Source: Sphingobacteriales bacterium (lineage in GTDB: Bacteria; Bacteroidota; Bacteroidia; Chitinophagales; Chitinophagaceae). Taken from it: a DNA stretch of 34,275 nt. Location of the stretch: NCBI GenBank assembly GCA_012270485.1, contig JAAXIF010000040.1:1-34275 (forward strand), in the 5' to 3' direction. Shown one piece after another: positions 23,998 to 31,711 of this stretch (within the stretch, counting starts at the first letter, position 1; each line of letters opens with the position of its first letter). The position numbers and the translations under genes are program-made. The notes beneath the pieces are model-generated. The model saw only the letters and a program-made list of their open reading frames with translations, did no database searches and was not told where the DNA came from.

Positions 23998-24840
23998 TTA
24001 TAATTTTTTGATCAACTCCGATCCTAGTTTCACGTATTCATCGTTCTTAGCAGTAGTAGCCAATTCAATACATTTTTCAGCACTTGCTTTTGCACCTACT
24101 TTATCACCCATGTCGCGCTGAATCTTTGCTTTTAATAAGTAAATCCAGAAACCATTCTGGTTTACTTCAGTGGCTTTAGTAGCAGCGTTCAACGCTTTGG
24201 TCATATCCTTATCCCACTCATAGTAGAAATTAGCGGCAGGGAAATAAGCATTGGGGTTTACTTTTTCAGCACTCAAAGCTTTTTCAACCTGTGCACGCAA
24301 ACGATCTTTTACATTGGTGCTGATTGGAATTCTTACAGAAGTTCCACCCCAGATGATGTTCAAATCGCAACTCTCAAAAGCGACATTTGCAAATTGCATG
24401 GTAAATGTTTCTGTATTACCTGTTGCTTTATCTGCTTTCACTTTAAAGCGAACAACATCTTCAGCTTCTTTGTAACCATCAGTTCCCCAGTTGGTAAGAC
24501 CTTTATTCAAGATGACTTCCCAATTGTCTTTTCCCGGAATGGTATACAGTACATAAGAACCTGTATCCAATCGTTTTCCACCAATGGTAACATTGTCTGT
24601 AAACTTCAGACGGGTAGCAGCATTGGCACCTGTACGCCATAATTTATTCAATGGAGCCAAATCACTGTTCTCTTTCAACAAAGAGCGACCATTGATATTG
24701 GGACGAGAATAGGTAAGTTCAATACTTCCCATACCAAAAGCCTGCGTTATTTTCTGCGTAGTGCTAGGCTGAGGCATGTTGATTTGTGCAAAGGCATTCA
24801 AACTGCAAATGGTTGCAGCCAATAAGAAAAACTTTTTCAT
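23998..24840 (-). CDS. DUF2911 secreted protein with a C-terminal helical repeat region
   Basis: A 280-residue exported protein with a signal peptide at residues 1-18 (ends NAFA, then QINMPQ). Residues about 25-190 match DUF2911, a Bacteroidota-rich family of unknown function: conserved RPNINGRSL, LWRTGANAATRL, GSYVLYTIPG and WEVILNKG. The last 90 residues (from about 190) are helical and resemble one or two TPR-like repeats (AFFPAANF.., ALNAATKA, IYLLKAKIQRDMG, KASAEKCIE). That region may be a protein-binding part. It is monocistronic, ending at the shared terminator. Confidence 0.85.
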   Translation of the reverse strand: MKKFFLLAATICSLNAFAQINMPQPSTTQKITQAFGMGSIELTYSRPNINGRSLLKENSDLAPLNKLWRTGANAATRLKFTDNVTIGGKRLDTGSYVLYTIPGKDNWEVILNKGLTNWGTDGYKEAEDVVRFKVKADKATGNTETFTMQFANVAFESCDLNIIWGGTSVRIPISTNVKDRLRAQVEKALSAEKVNPNAYFPAANFYYEWDKDMTKALNAATKATEVNQNGFWIYLLKAKIQRDMGDKVGAKASAEKCIELATTAKNDEYVKLGSELIKKL

Positions 24841-24915
24841 ATGTTTCCAGATTTTAGAGTAGCGAATTTACCGCAAAATCATCGACGACAACTACCTTTT
24901 GTACTTTAATCATGA

Positions 24916-25818
24916 TTATTTCTGAAAAGCAGGATGAAACTGTTGCAAGGTATTGCGCAGGAAGTCACGATCCAGGTGTGTATATATTTCCGTGGTAGTA
25001 ATACTTTCATGTCCCAACATTTCCTGTACCGCTCTTAGATCGGCCCCTCCTTCAACCAAATGAGTGGCAAATGAATGTCTGAATGTGTGCGGTGAAATAT
25101 TTTTGGTAATACCCGCCTTGGCTGCCAGATCACGAATGATGTAAAAAATCATGACTCTGGTGAGACCTTTGCCACGCTGATTCAAAAATAAAATATCCTC
25201 ATAACCGGGCACCATGGGTTGATGAACACGGATATTCTCTTTGTAGAGTTTAATGTATTTAACGGCATCAGATCCGATAGGTACCAGTCTTTCTTTATCG
25301 CCCTTTCCAATGACTCTGATAAAGCCAACATCCAGATACAAGCAGGATATTTTCAAACCCACCACTTCACTTACCCGTAATCCACAGCTATACATGGTTT
25401 CTAAAATCGCTTTGTTTCTACCACCTTCGGGTTTACTTTGATCGATCTTTGAAATGATTTGTTCAATTTCTTCAAAACTCAATACATCGGGTAAGGCTCT
25501 TTTGGTTTTCGGGGCTTCCAGCAGGGCAGTAGGATCCTTGTTGATAATTTGTTCTGTAAGTAGATATTTATAAAAACTTCTGATACCGGAAATGATCCTT
25601 GCCTGCGATGTGGCTGTCATCCCCAATTCACTAATCCATTTTACAAATCGTTGCAGGTCTTTCAAATCCACGTTTGCAGGTGCTTTGCCGGCATCCTCAG
25701 ATGAAAGAAATGAAGTCAGTTTATCTACATCCCTCAAATAAGCTTCCACAGAATGATCACTGAGCGATTTCTCTAAGCGTAAAAAAGCTTTGTATCCTTT
25801 TTTATATGCATCCCACAT
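24916..25818 (-). CDS. xerD: Site-specific tyrosine recombinase XerD
   Basis: A 300-residue tyrosine recombinase. With a XerC partner it resolves chromosome dimers at dif during division. The N-terminal SAM-like DNA-binding domain (about 1-95) is followed by the catalytic domain with the full active-site set: Arg148 (SCGLRVSE), Lys172 (GKGDKER), His244 and Arg247 (HTFRHSFATH), His270 (MLGHESI) and nucleophile Tyr279 (TEIYTH). The length and lack of an arm-binding domain fit Xer proteins and not phage integrases. XerD is favoured over XerC by overall appearance only. The ATG at 25818 is preferred to the upstream TTG (25866). No mobile-element boundary is near. Confidence 0.9.
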   Translation of the reverse strand: MWDAYKKGYKAFLRLEKSLSDHSVEAYLRDVDKLTSFLSSEDAGKAPANVDLKDLQRFVKWISELGMTATSQARIISGIRSFYKYLLTEQIINKDPTALLEAPKTKRALPDVLSFEEIEQIISKIDQSKPEGGRNKAILETMYSCGLRVSEVVGLKISCLYLDVGFIRVIGKGDKERLVPIGSDAVKYIKLYKENIRVHQPMVPGYEDILFLNQRGKGLTRVMIFYIIRDLAAKAGITKNISPHTFRHSFATHLVEGGADLRAVQEMLGHESITTTEIYTHLDRDFLRNTLQQFHPAFQK

Positions 25819-25946
25819 AAAACGAAATGTACAATCCGTGGAGCAAAATGACAAATAATGATTCAATTAAAGAGGTCAAATTGTTTTGGCATTGCGGTAG
25901 GGGAGACCGATATTGCAAACTCAAAACAGATACTAACTATTTTCGC

Positions 25947-26444
25947 ATGCAGATCAATCTTCGTTCGTTTAAGCAGAAAGTGAGACATCATCAAAAAGCA
26001 TTCAAAAAGTTCTTGGGCAAGATCGAAAAAAATCCACCGAGACATCTTGATAAAATTGCAGAAGAGATTGATGCGGAAGTTTGGAAAGAGGTAGATTGTT
26101 TGAGTTGTGCCAACTGCTGTAAAAGCATGAGCCCCACTTTTACGAATACAGATATCAAACGAATTGCTTCACATTTTGACATGTCTCCTAAAGAGTTCAA
26201 AGAAAAGTGGTTATATTTTGATGAAGAGGATGGCGACTGGATGAATAAAAAACAACCTTGTCAGTTTTTGGATCTTTCTACCAATATGTGTGCTATCTAC
26301 GAAGTAAGACCCGCTGATTGTGCAGGATTTCCGCATTTAAAGAAAAAGAAAATGGTGGAATACATACATGTGCACCAGCAGAATGTTGAGTATTGCCCGG
26401 CAACATTTAAAATGGTAGAAAAAATGATGCAACGTTTCTCCTGA
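25947..26444 (+). CDS. YkgJ family cysteine-cluster protein
   Basis: A 165-residue protein of the YkgJ/CxxCxxCC family. A basic helical N-terminus precedes the cluster CLSCANCC. Further conserved cysteines sit in PCQFLD, MCAIYEVRPADCAGFP and YCPATF, eight in all, suggesting a bound metal ion or iron-sulphur centre. The biological role of the family is not established. The ATG at 25947 starts the conserved part; the in-frame ATG at 25827 would add 40 residues that look like non-coding sequence and overlap the 25866-25818 region upstream of xerD. It is divergent from xerD. Confidence 0.85.
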   Translation: MQINLRSFKQKVRHHQKAFKKFLGKIEKNPPRHLDKIAEEIDAEVWKEVDCLSCANCCKSMSPTFTNTDIKRIASHFDMSPKEFKEKWLYFDEEDGDWMNKKQPCQFLDLSTNMCAIYEVRPADCAGFPHLKKKKMVEYIHVHQQNVEYCPATFKMVEKMMQRFS

Positions 26445-27269
26445 TCAATTACCAATTAACAACGAAGTCATAGAGATAGACCCGAAAATGGTTTTGTCAT
26501 TAAAAAACTGCAGTTTTTCATCTTCAGTTTTAAGTCCAAGTGTGTACAATAAAGGCAAATAATGTTCAGGAGTAGGAATGGATTGTCGTACTGCGGCACC
26601 TAAATTTTTATACGTTGCCAATGACAGGTGATCATTATCCGCGATCAATGTTTTGAATATTTCGTTGGCTTCTGTTGCCCAATCGTATCCCGTATCAGGT
26701 GTTTTCCAATTCATCACGCCGAGATTGTGTACCATATTGCCGCTACCAATGATAAGTACTCCTTTTTGACGCAATGCACCCAATTCTTTGGCAAACTGGT
26801 AATGCCATAATGGATCTTGTAGTTGATTTAAACTCAATTGAACCACAGGTATATTCGCATTAGGATACATATGTTTCAAAATGCTCCAGCATCCATGATC
26901 CAATCCCCAAGAAAGATCTTTTTCAATAGAATTAGTTGTAACCGCTTTAATGGTTTCATTCGCTAACGCCGGACTGCCGGGAGCAGGATATTGTACATCA
27001 AATAATGGTTGCGGAAATCCATAAAAATCATGAATTGTTTTGGGCTGCTCCATAGCCGTTACAAAAATCCCCCTTGTTTCCCAATGTGCTGAAATACAAA
27101 GAATCGCAGTAGGCTCTGGTATGTTATGTACCATTGTCTGCCAGCCCTTTGAAAATTCATTCATTTCGATAGCATTCATCGGACTGCCATGTCCAGCGAA
27201 AATTACAGGCATTTTAGCCTGATGTGGCTTGCTGGTGATCGATGAAGCGAAGGATGTAAGTGACTGCAT
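26445..27269 (-). CDS. ygiD: 4,5-DOPA extradiol dioxygenase-like (YgiD family)
   Basis: A 274-residue class III extradiol ring-cleavage dioxygenase of the YgiD/LigB type. The metal site is supplied by histidines in the early GHGSPMNA segment, the SAHWETRG segment and WGLDHGCW. NMVHNLG gives the later conserved His. Bacterial members cleave catechol-like rings such as DOPA in vitro, and the natural substrate is usually unknown. Some 20 residues precede the conserved core (MPVIFAGHG), so Met20 is an alternative start. It is convergent with the YkgJ gene: the stop codons are adjacent (26444/26445) with no terminator seen between. Confidence 0.87.
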   Translation of the reverse strand: MQSLTSFASSITSKPHQAKMPVIFAGHGSPMNAIEMNEFSKGWQTMVHNIPEPTAILCISAHWETRGIFVTAMEQPKTIHDFYGFPQPLFDVQYPAPGSPALANETIKAVTTNSIEKDLSWGLDHGCWSILKHMYPNANIPVVQLSLNQLQDPLWHYQFAKELGALRQKGVLIIGSGNMVHNLGVMNWKTPDTGYDWATEANEIFKTLIADNDHLSLATYKNLGAAVRQSIPTPEHYLPLLYTLGLKTEDEKLQFFNDKTIFGSISMTSLLIGN

Positions 27270-27317
27270 TATTAATGTTTAAACATCAAATATACGATTT
27301 GTGATGCTTCTGCAATG

Positions 27318-27674
27318 TTAAAAGTATACATCTTCGATCAAAAAGATCTCTTTAGCGATACCGTTAACCAATGTAATGGCAATGACATCGAATTGGATGT
27401 ATTTCCATTCAGGATGCTGGTATTGGTATTGTTCAGCGGCGTTTTTTAAGTGTGTCATCTTCTCGCGCGTAATACTTTCCTCCGGTTTGCCAAAACGAAG
27501 TGAGTTACGGGTTTTTACTTCAATAAAATGAAGCTTATTTTTTCTGGAAGCAATGATATCAACTTCCCAATGCTTGAATCGCCAGTTTCTCTCTAATACT
27601 TGATATCCCTTCTCAGATACAAATCCGCAAGCGATCTCTTCGCCTAAGTCGCCGGTTTCGAGGTTTTTGTTCAT
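27318..27674 (-). CDS. YraN/UPF0102 family endonuclease-like protein
   Basis: A 118-residue UPF0102 protein with the PD-(D/E)XK nuclease core. The catalytic string is Asp in WEVDIIA, then Glu and Lys in FIEVKTR. The N-terminal G..GE..A motif (TGDLGEEIACGFV) is also present. Family members are thought to be small nucleases linked to DNA processing, though function is poorly established. It is divergent from manA, with 71 bases between the starts. Confidence 0.92.
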   Translation of the reverse strand: MNKNLETGDLGEEIACGFVSEKGYQVLERNWRFKHWEVDIIASRKNKLHFIEVKTRNSLRFGKPEESITREKMTHLKNAAEQYQYQHPEWKYIQFDVIAITLVNGIAKEIFLIEDVYF

Positions 27675-27745
27675 AAACTATTTCGTTAAAAATGAAGGAT
27701 TGAATACGATTTTATAAGAATTGAACGTTCTTGCAATTGTTTACT

Positions 27746-28981
27746 ATGTCTAATCGCTATTCGATACTGAAATTGCAAGGTAAAGTTCAACACTACGACT
27801 GGGGCGGTTATACGTTTCTGCCGGAGTTATTGGGCATAAAAAATGAAGAAAAGAGACCTTTTGCAGAATATTGGTTAGGAGTTCACCCATCAGCCTCAGC
27901 ATATGTTGCGATACAGAACGGCTGGAAGCCATTACAACAGTTGATCGATGAAGAACCCGATGCAGCGCTTACCCCTGCCTTGCGACAAAAATTTGGCAAT
28001 ATCCCATACCTGCTCAAAGTCATGGATGTTCGGGAAATGTTGTCAATACAGGTTCACCCCAGCAAAGAAAATGCAATAGCAGGTTTTGAAAGGGAAAATC
28101 AATTGGGAATACCTTTGAATGCTCCTCACAGGAATTATAAGGATCAAAACCACAAGCCCGAAGTCATGTTGGCAATCAGCGAGTTCTGGTTGTTACATGG
28201 ATTTAAACAGAAAGAACAGTTACAGCAAATATTGGAGGAAGTAATAGAATTCCAAATATTACTTCCTTTGTTTAGAAAAGAGGGGCTTCAATCTTTGTAT
28301 CGTTTCATCATGGAAATGGAGCAACAAAGTATCAATGATCTTTTATTGCCCCTGGTGAAACGTGAGATTCGACAGAAACAAGATGGTTTACTCAATAAAA
28401 CCCATCCTGGTTGGTGGGTAGCCAAACATTTCAATGACCAGCACCCAAGCGGTGATATAGATCGTGGCATCTTTTCTATCTATTTTTTCAATATCGTTTG
28501 TCTACAGCCGGGCGAAGCCATTTTTCAAGGAGCAGGATTACCACATGCATATTTGGAAGGACAAAATATCGAGTTGATGTCGAATAGTGATAATGTATTA
28601 CGTGCCGGATTGACTAAAAAACACATAGATGTCCAAGAGCTATTAGCCAATACTGATTTTACTCCGATTGTCCCTAACATACTAAAAGGACAGAGTAGGC
28701 GAGATGGAGAGCAGGTTTTTCATTTTCCGATATCGGATTTTTCCCTCACGCATGTATTGCTGAACAGTGATACCAGTTTTGAAGACAAAGCCATTTCTCC
28801 TGAAATATGGGTGGTCATTGAAGGAGGGGTAATCATCAATCAACAATTGGTTGTTAAAAAGGGGGAGGCATTTATTGTGTTTCCAGGACAGTCTTATCAG
28901 TTCTTATCTTCCGGTAAAACTTCATTGTATAAGGCTTTTGTAGCTATTCCGGATGCTTATTCACAGGATGAGGAAAATTGA
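27746..28981 (+). CDS. manA: Mannose-6-phosphate isomerase, class I
   Basis: A 411-residue type I phosphomannose isomerase, which interconverts mannose-6-phosphate and fructose-6-phosphate using zinc. Recognisable segments are KVQHYDWGGYTFLPELLG at the start, SIQVHPSKENA and DQNHKPEVMLA (zinc ligands), and the PGEAIFQGAGLPHAYLEGQNIELMSNSDNVLRAG block. That block carries the last His, the family signature and the catalytic Arg. A C-terminal cupin-like region ends with GEAFIVFPGQSY. The ATG at 27746 is used; extension to a TTG at 27731 is not needed. It links mannose to the same fructose-6-phosphate pool used by pfkA and the nagB fusion. Confidence 0.93.
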   Translation: MSNRYSILKLQGKVQHYDWGGYTFLPELLGIKNEEKRPFAEYWLGVHPSASAYVAIQNGWKPLQQLIDEEPDAALTPALRQKFGNIPYLLKVMDVREMLSIQVHPSKENAIAGFERENQLGIPLNAPHRNYKDQNHKPEVMLAISEFWLLHGFKQKEQLQQILEEVIEFQILLPLFRKEGLQSLYRFIMEMEQQSINDLLLPLVKREIRQKQDGLLNKTHPGWWVAKHFNDQHPSGDIDRGIFSIYFFNIVCLQPGEAIFQGAGLPHAYLEGQNIELMSNSDNVLRAGLTKKHIDVQELLANTDFTPIVPNILKGQSRRDGEQVFHFPISDFSLTHVLLNSDTSFEDKAISPEIWVVIEGGVIINQQLVVKKGEAFIVFPGQSYQFLSSGKTSLYKAFVAIPDAYSQDEEN

Positions 28982-29031
28982 GGTCTAAACTTGGCTCATA
29001 ACACTTATTTTTGTCCCTGAAATTCTATACA

Positions 29032-29598
29032 ATGAAATTGAATCGTTCGCTTGTTATTTCCCTGGTTTTGACCATTTTTCTAAGTGCTGTGTATCGTGCC
29101 ATGCCGAATAGACCCTGGGGTTTTGCGCCTCAGTTTGCGATCGCGCTTTTTGCCGGAGCTATTTTTGTAAAAGATAAGAAATGGGCTTTTGCATTACCAT
29201 TGGTTTCTATGTTTATCTCTGATCTTCTTTATCAATTTTTATACAATAAGGGGTTGACTGAAATCCCGGGCTTTTATAAAGGACAGTGGGTGAATTATTT
29301 ATTGTTCACGAGCTTGACAATTTTTGGTTTTATGGTACATAGCCAGAAACCTTTACAGGTATTGGGGGCTTCGATTGCTACACCTACCACTTTCTTTTTG
29401 ATTTCTAACTTTATGGTTTGGGCCGGTGGCGGTGGATTGAAACGTCCGAAGACTTTTGAAGGTTTGATGATGTGTTATAATGATGCACTCCCTTTTTATG
29501 CGAATAGCTTGATGGCTACAGCTATTTTTTCTGCAATCCTTTTTGGTGGTTATTATTTTCTGAATCAATCTATTGCTAAGAAAAATATTTCTTTATAA
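29032..29598 (+). CDS. DUF6580 family membrane protein (putative transport protein)
   Basis: A 188-residue protein with about five transmembrane helices. The conserved opening (YRAMPNRPWGFAPQFAIALFAGA, in two parts) and the segment WAFALPLVSMFISDLLY match the family annotated as DUF6580 putative transport proteins, which resembles the S components of ECF transporters. No energising ECF genes are near, so the ligand is unknown. A -7 box TATTTTTG lies at 29006-29013, which would start transcription near 29020. This supports the ATG at 29032 over the TTG at 29011. It ends at a bidirectional terminator. Confidence 0.75.
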   Translation: MKLNRSLVISLVLTIFLSAVYRAMPNRPWGFAPQFAIALFAGAIFVKDKKWAFALPLVSMFISDLLYQFLYNKGLTEIPGFYKGQWVNYLLFTSLTIFGFMVHSQKPLQVLGASIATPTTFFLISNFMVWAGGGGLKRPKTFEGLMMCYNDALPFYANSLMATAIFSAILFGGYYFLNQSIAKKNISL

Positions 29599-29614
29599 AA
29601 AGAAACATATTGAT

Positions 29615-29649
29615 AAAAAAAATCCGCAGCAAACACTGCGGATTTTTTT
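29615..29649. terminator. Bidirectional terminator between DUF6580 and Dph6-like genes
   Basis: A perfect stem ATCCGCAG (29622-29629) with CTGCGGAT (29636-29643), extended by A-runs on the left and seven T on the right. The right end overlaps the stop codon of the minus-strand gene. Confidence 0.85.
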
Positions 29650-30301
29650 ATGCATGTAGGATAAGCTCCGAAAAATAATACTGTTCGTGCTGTAATGCTT
29701 GTTTGACTTCGATTTTAAGTGGGTGTTTGAATAGTGGACAATCATACACCAGCGTATGAAACTCCCCATTTTCACCACAAGCATCTACACCCAACGCTTC
29801 TAATTCATCAATCAATGCAGGTGTCAAAGTTTTACCAATAAAAGAAGCTCCCATCACAGTATTACAACTCACGATCATGGTTTGAATACCACTATCTAAC
29901 ATTTGCATCACTAAAGATCTGCGATCTTGCTGCCATAAGGGAAGAACAGCAGTGAGTTCAGCGCTGTTGCATACTTTTTCTTCCCAGTCGCGATGTGCCT
30001 GTAGGTCAATATCTCCAAACACAGCATGCGTTACTGCATAAGTTTCTCTGAGTTGCTGTAGTGCAGCAGTAAAATGTTGTTCATATTCCTGCCAACTACT
30101 GCTGACCAAATAAATGGGTAATTCTGCAGCTGCTGATTGTGCTTTTAATATTGATTCAGGAATACCATGACTTCTGGAAATTTTACCCGTTTCATTCATG
30201 ACATTGAGCAATACTGCAGGCTGATAGCTCTGCTCGATGGCTTTCATCAGTGCAAAGCAACTATCTTTTCCGCCACTCCAAGAACTGAGACAATTGTTCA
30301 A
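29648..30301 (-). CDS. Dph6-like ATP pyrophosphatase (adenine nucleotide alpha-hydrolase family)
   Basis: A 217-residue PP-loop protein of the diphthine-ammonia ligase-like family. The PP-loop SGGKDS (9-14) binds ATP, and the family signature GENGEFHT is at 176-183. Archaeal and eukaryotic relatives amidate diphthine on EF-2; bacteria lack diphthamide, so the true substrate is unknown. The start appears to be a TTG at 30301. No ATG lies between the in-frame TAA inside the upstream palindrome and the PP-loop, and eight residues before SGGKDS is normal for the family. It ends inside a bidirectional terminator. Confidence 0.82.
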   Translation of the reverse strand: MNNCLSSWSGGKDSCFALMKAIEQSYQPAVLLNVMNETGKISRSHGIPESILKAQSAAAELPIYLVSSSWQEYEQHFTAALQQLRETYAVTHAVFGDIDLQAHRDWEEKVCNSAELTAVLPLWQQDRRSLVMQMLDSGIQTMIVSCNTVMGASFIGKTLTPALIDELEALGVDACGENGEFHTLVYDCPLFKHPLKIEVKQALQHEQYYFSELILHA

Positions 30302-30338
30302 TTTGAAAATTTGAGGATTTGATCCGCCTTAGGCGGAT
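30301..30338. repeat. TTTGAAAATTTG tract plus TCCGCCTTAGGCGGA palindrome
   Basis: Word-reiterated sequence (30301-30320) is joined to a 17-bp palindrome (30322-30338, arms ATCCGCCT/AGGCGGAT). The palindrome has the same arms as the ones inside the tRNA-half units at 146-160 and 203-217, and the AT tract resembles that between groES and groEL. It lies immediately upstream of the TTG start of the Dph6-like gene and supplies its in-frame upstream stop. Confidence 0.75.
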
Positions 30339-30374
30339 TGAAAATGATCAATAGTGTATAGGAAAAAACGTTCT

Positions 30375-30854
30375 TTATTCTAACGAATTTTCAAACACGT
30401 CATCTACCAAAAGATTTGTTCCATCTGCAGCAGTAGTGGCTAGTTCGTCACATCGATTATTCCATGGATTATTGGCATGTCCTTTTACCCAAACAAACCG
30501 TACTTGAAAATGATTGGCAATGGCTTTATAACGCAACCAAAGATCTTTATTCTTTTTGCCGCCTTTGAAATCTGTCCGTATCCAATTATCCAGCCATTTT
30601 TTTTCTATCGTATTCACGATGTACTGACTGTCTGTATAAATAGTGACAGCTATATTTCTTTTAGTCAATGACTCCAATGCCACAATCACTGCCATCAATT
30701 CCATGCGGTTATTCGTTGTGTGTCGATATCCCGCTGAGATTTCTTTTCTTTTATCTCCCCACATTAAAATAATACCATAGCCTCCCGGTCCCGGATTGCC
30801 CCTGGCCGAACCATCTGTATAAATAATGAGTTGATGTCCGTTTGATGTACTCAT
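30375..30854 (-). CDS. rnhA: Ribonuclease HI
   Basis: RNase HI of 159 residues, which cleaves the RNA strand of RNA-DNA hybrids. The catalytic carboxylates are Asp14 (IYTDGSARGNPG), Glu52 (NNRMELMA), Asp75 (IYTDSQY) and Asp136 (NRCDELA). His126 lies in the flexible loop WVKGHANN. A basic segment (KGGKKNKDLW) corresponds to the substrate-binding handle. The first ATG overlaps the end of the PhzF-like gene by four bases, so the two genes are probably co-translated. Confidence 0.96.
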   Translation of the reverse strand: MSTSNGHQLIIYTDGSARGNPGPGGYGIILMWGDKRKEISAGYRHTTNNRMELMAVIVALESLTKRNIAVTIYTDSQYIVNTIEKKWLDNWIRTDFKGGKKNKDLWLRYKAIANHFQVRFVWVKGHANNPWNNRCDELATTAADGTNLLVDDVFENSLE

Positions 30855-31636
30855 GCTAATTTGTATGCACCTTTCATGTATAAAACAGCTTTACCGGCAA
30901 TCGTCACTCGATCTCCCTGAATACCACACCAAAGATCACCATGACGTTTGGACAACTGTTCTGCTTTCATGGATGTTTTACCCAAAGCTTTTGCCCAATA
31001 TGGAATCAATGTAGCATGTGCTGAACCTGTTACAGGGTCTTCTCCAATCACAGAATTGGGGACGAAGAATCGAGACACAAAATCAGCAGAATTTCCTTTA
31101 GCAGTAATGATAACACCCAATGTTTCCACTTGATTCAATTGCACAAAATCTGGAATTACTTTTTCGATTTCTTCCTGAGATTCGTAAATCAAAAAATAAT
31201 CGCGTGAACGTAGTACTTGTTTGGGCTGAATGCTAAATCCTTCTAACAGATGTGCCGGTATTTCACAAGCAACAGGCATACGGGCCGGAAAATTCATTTC
31301 CATCAGGTCTCCGTTCTTAGTAACCGTTAGTAATCCACTTTTGCTATGAAAACGAATGCTGTCTTGTGAATAGCCAAGTTCATGAAACAGAACATACGCT
31401 GTAGCCAGGGTAGGGTGACCCGCCAGATCGATCTCTAATTCAGGTGTAAACCAGCGGATATCATAATCTCCATCAGGTCTCTGCACAAAAAATGCAGTTT
31501 CTGAAAGATTATTTTCATTGGCTAACTGTTGCATGGTGGCGGTAGGAAGCCATTCTGTAAGCGGACAAACTGCTGCAGGATTACCTCCAAATACATGGTC
31601 TGTAAAAGCATCAACAGTATAAATCGGGTAAGTCAT
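30851..31636 (-). CDS. PhzF family isomerase-like protein
   Basis: A 261-residue PhzF-family protein with two similar alpha/beta halves. The N-terminal half begins YTVDAFTDHVFGGNPAAV and contains NENNLSETAFF, where Glu46 corresponds to the catalytic acid of PhzF. RWFTPELEIDLAGHPTLA follows. The second half carries SRFFVPNSVIGEDPVTGSAHATL. No other phenazine genes are present, so this is a generic PhzF-like isomerase or epimerase of unknown substrate. The ATG at 31636 is used instead of the TTG at 31657. It is coupled to rnhA by a four-base overlap. Confidence 0.92.
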   Translation of the reverse strand: MTYPIYTVDAFTDHVFGGNPAAVCPLTEWLPTATMQQLANENNLSETAFFVQRPDGDYDIRWFTPELEIDLAGHPTLATAYVLFHELGYSQDSIRFHSKSGLLTVTKNGDLMEMNFPARMPVACEIPAHLLEGFSIQPKQVLRSRDYFLIYESQEEIEKVIPDFVQLNQVETLGVIITAKGNSADFVSRFFVPNSVIGEDPVTGSAHATLIPYWAKALGKTSMKAEQLSKRHGDLWCGIQGDRVTIAGKAVLYMKGAYKLA

Positions 31637-31711
31637 GGTATAATGATTGAACCGCAAAGTAAATTCATTCAGCTATATCACGACTTACCATTAGCATAAT
31701 TTCAGGATTGT

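Noticed and set aside
24916..25818. Tyrosine recombinase as a marker of an integrated element
   Set aside because: Its length and domain layout are those of XerD, neighbours are housekeeping genes, and no att-like repeats flank it.
30851..31636. PhzF-like gene as a hint of phenazine synthesis
   Set aside because: No phzA/B/D/E/G-type genes are present; PhzF-like proteins are widespread without phenazines.
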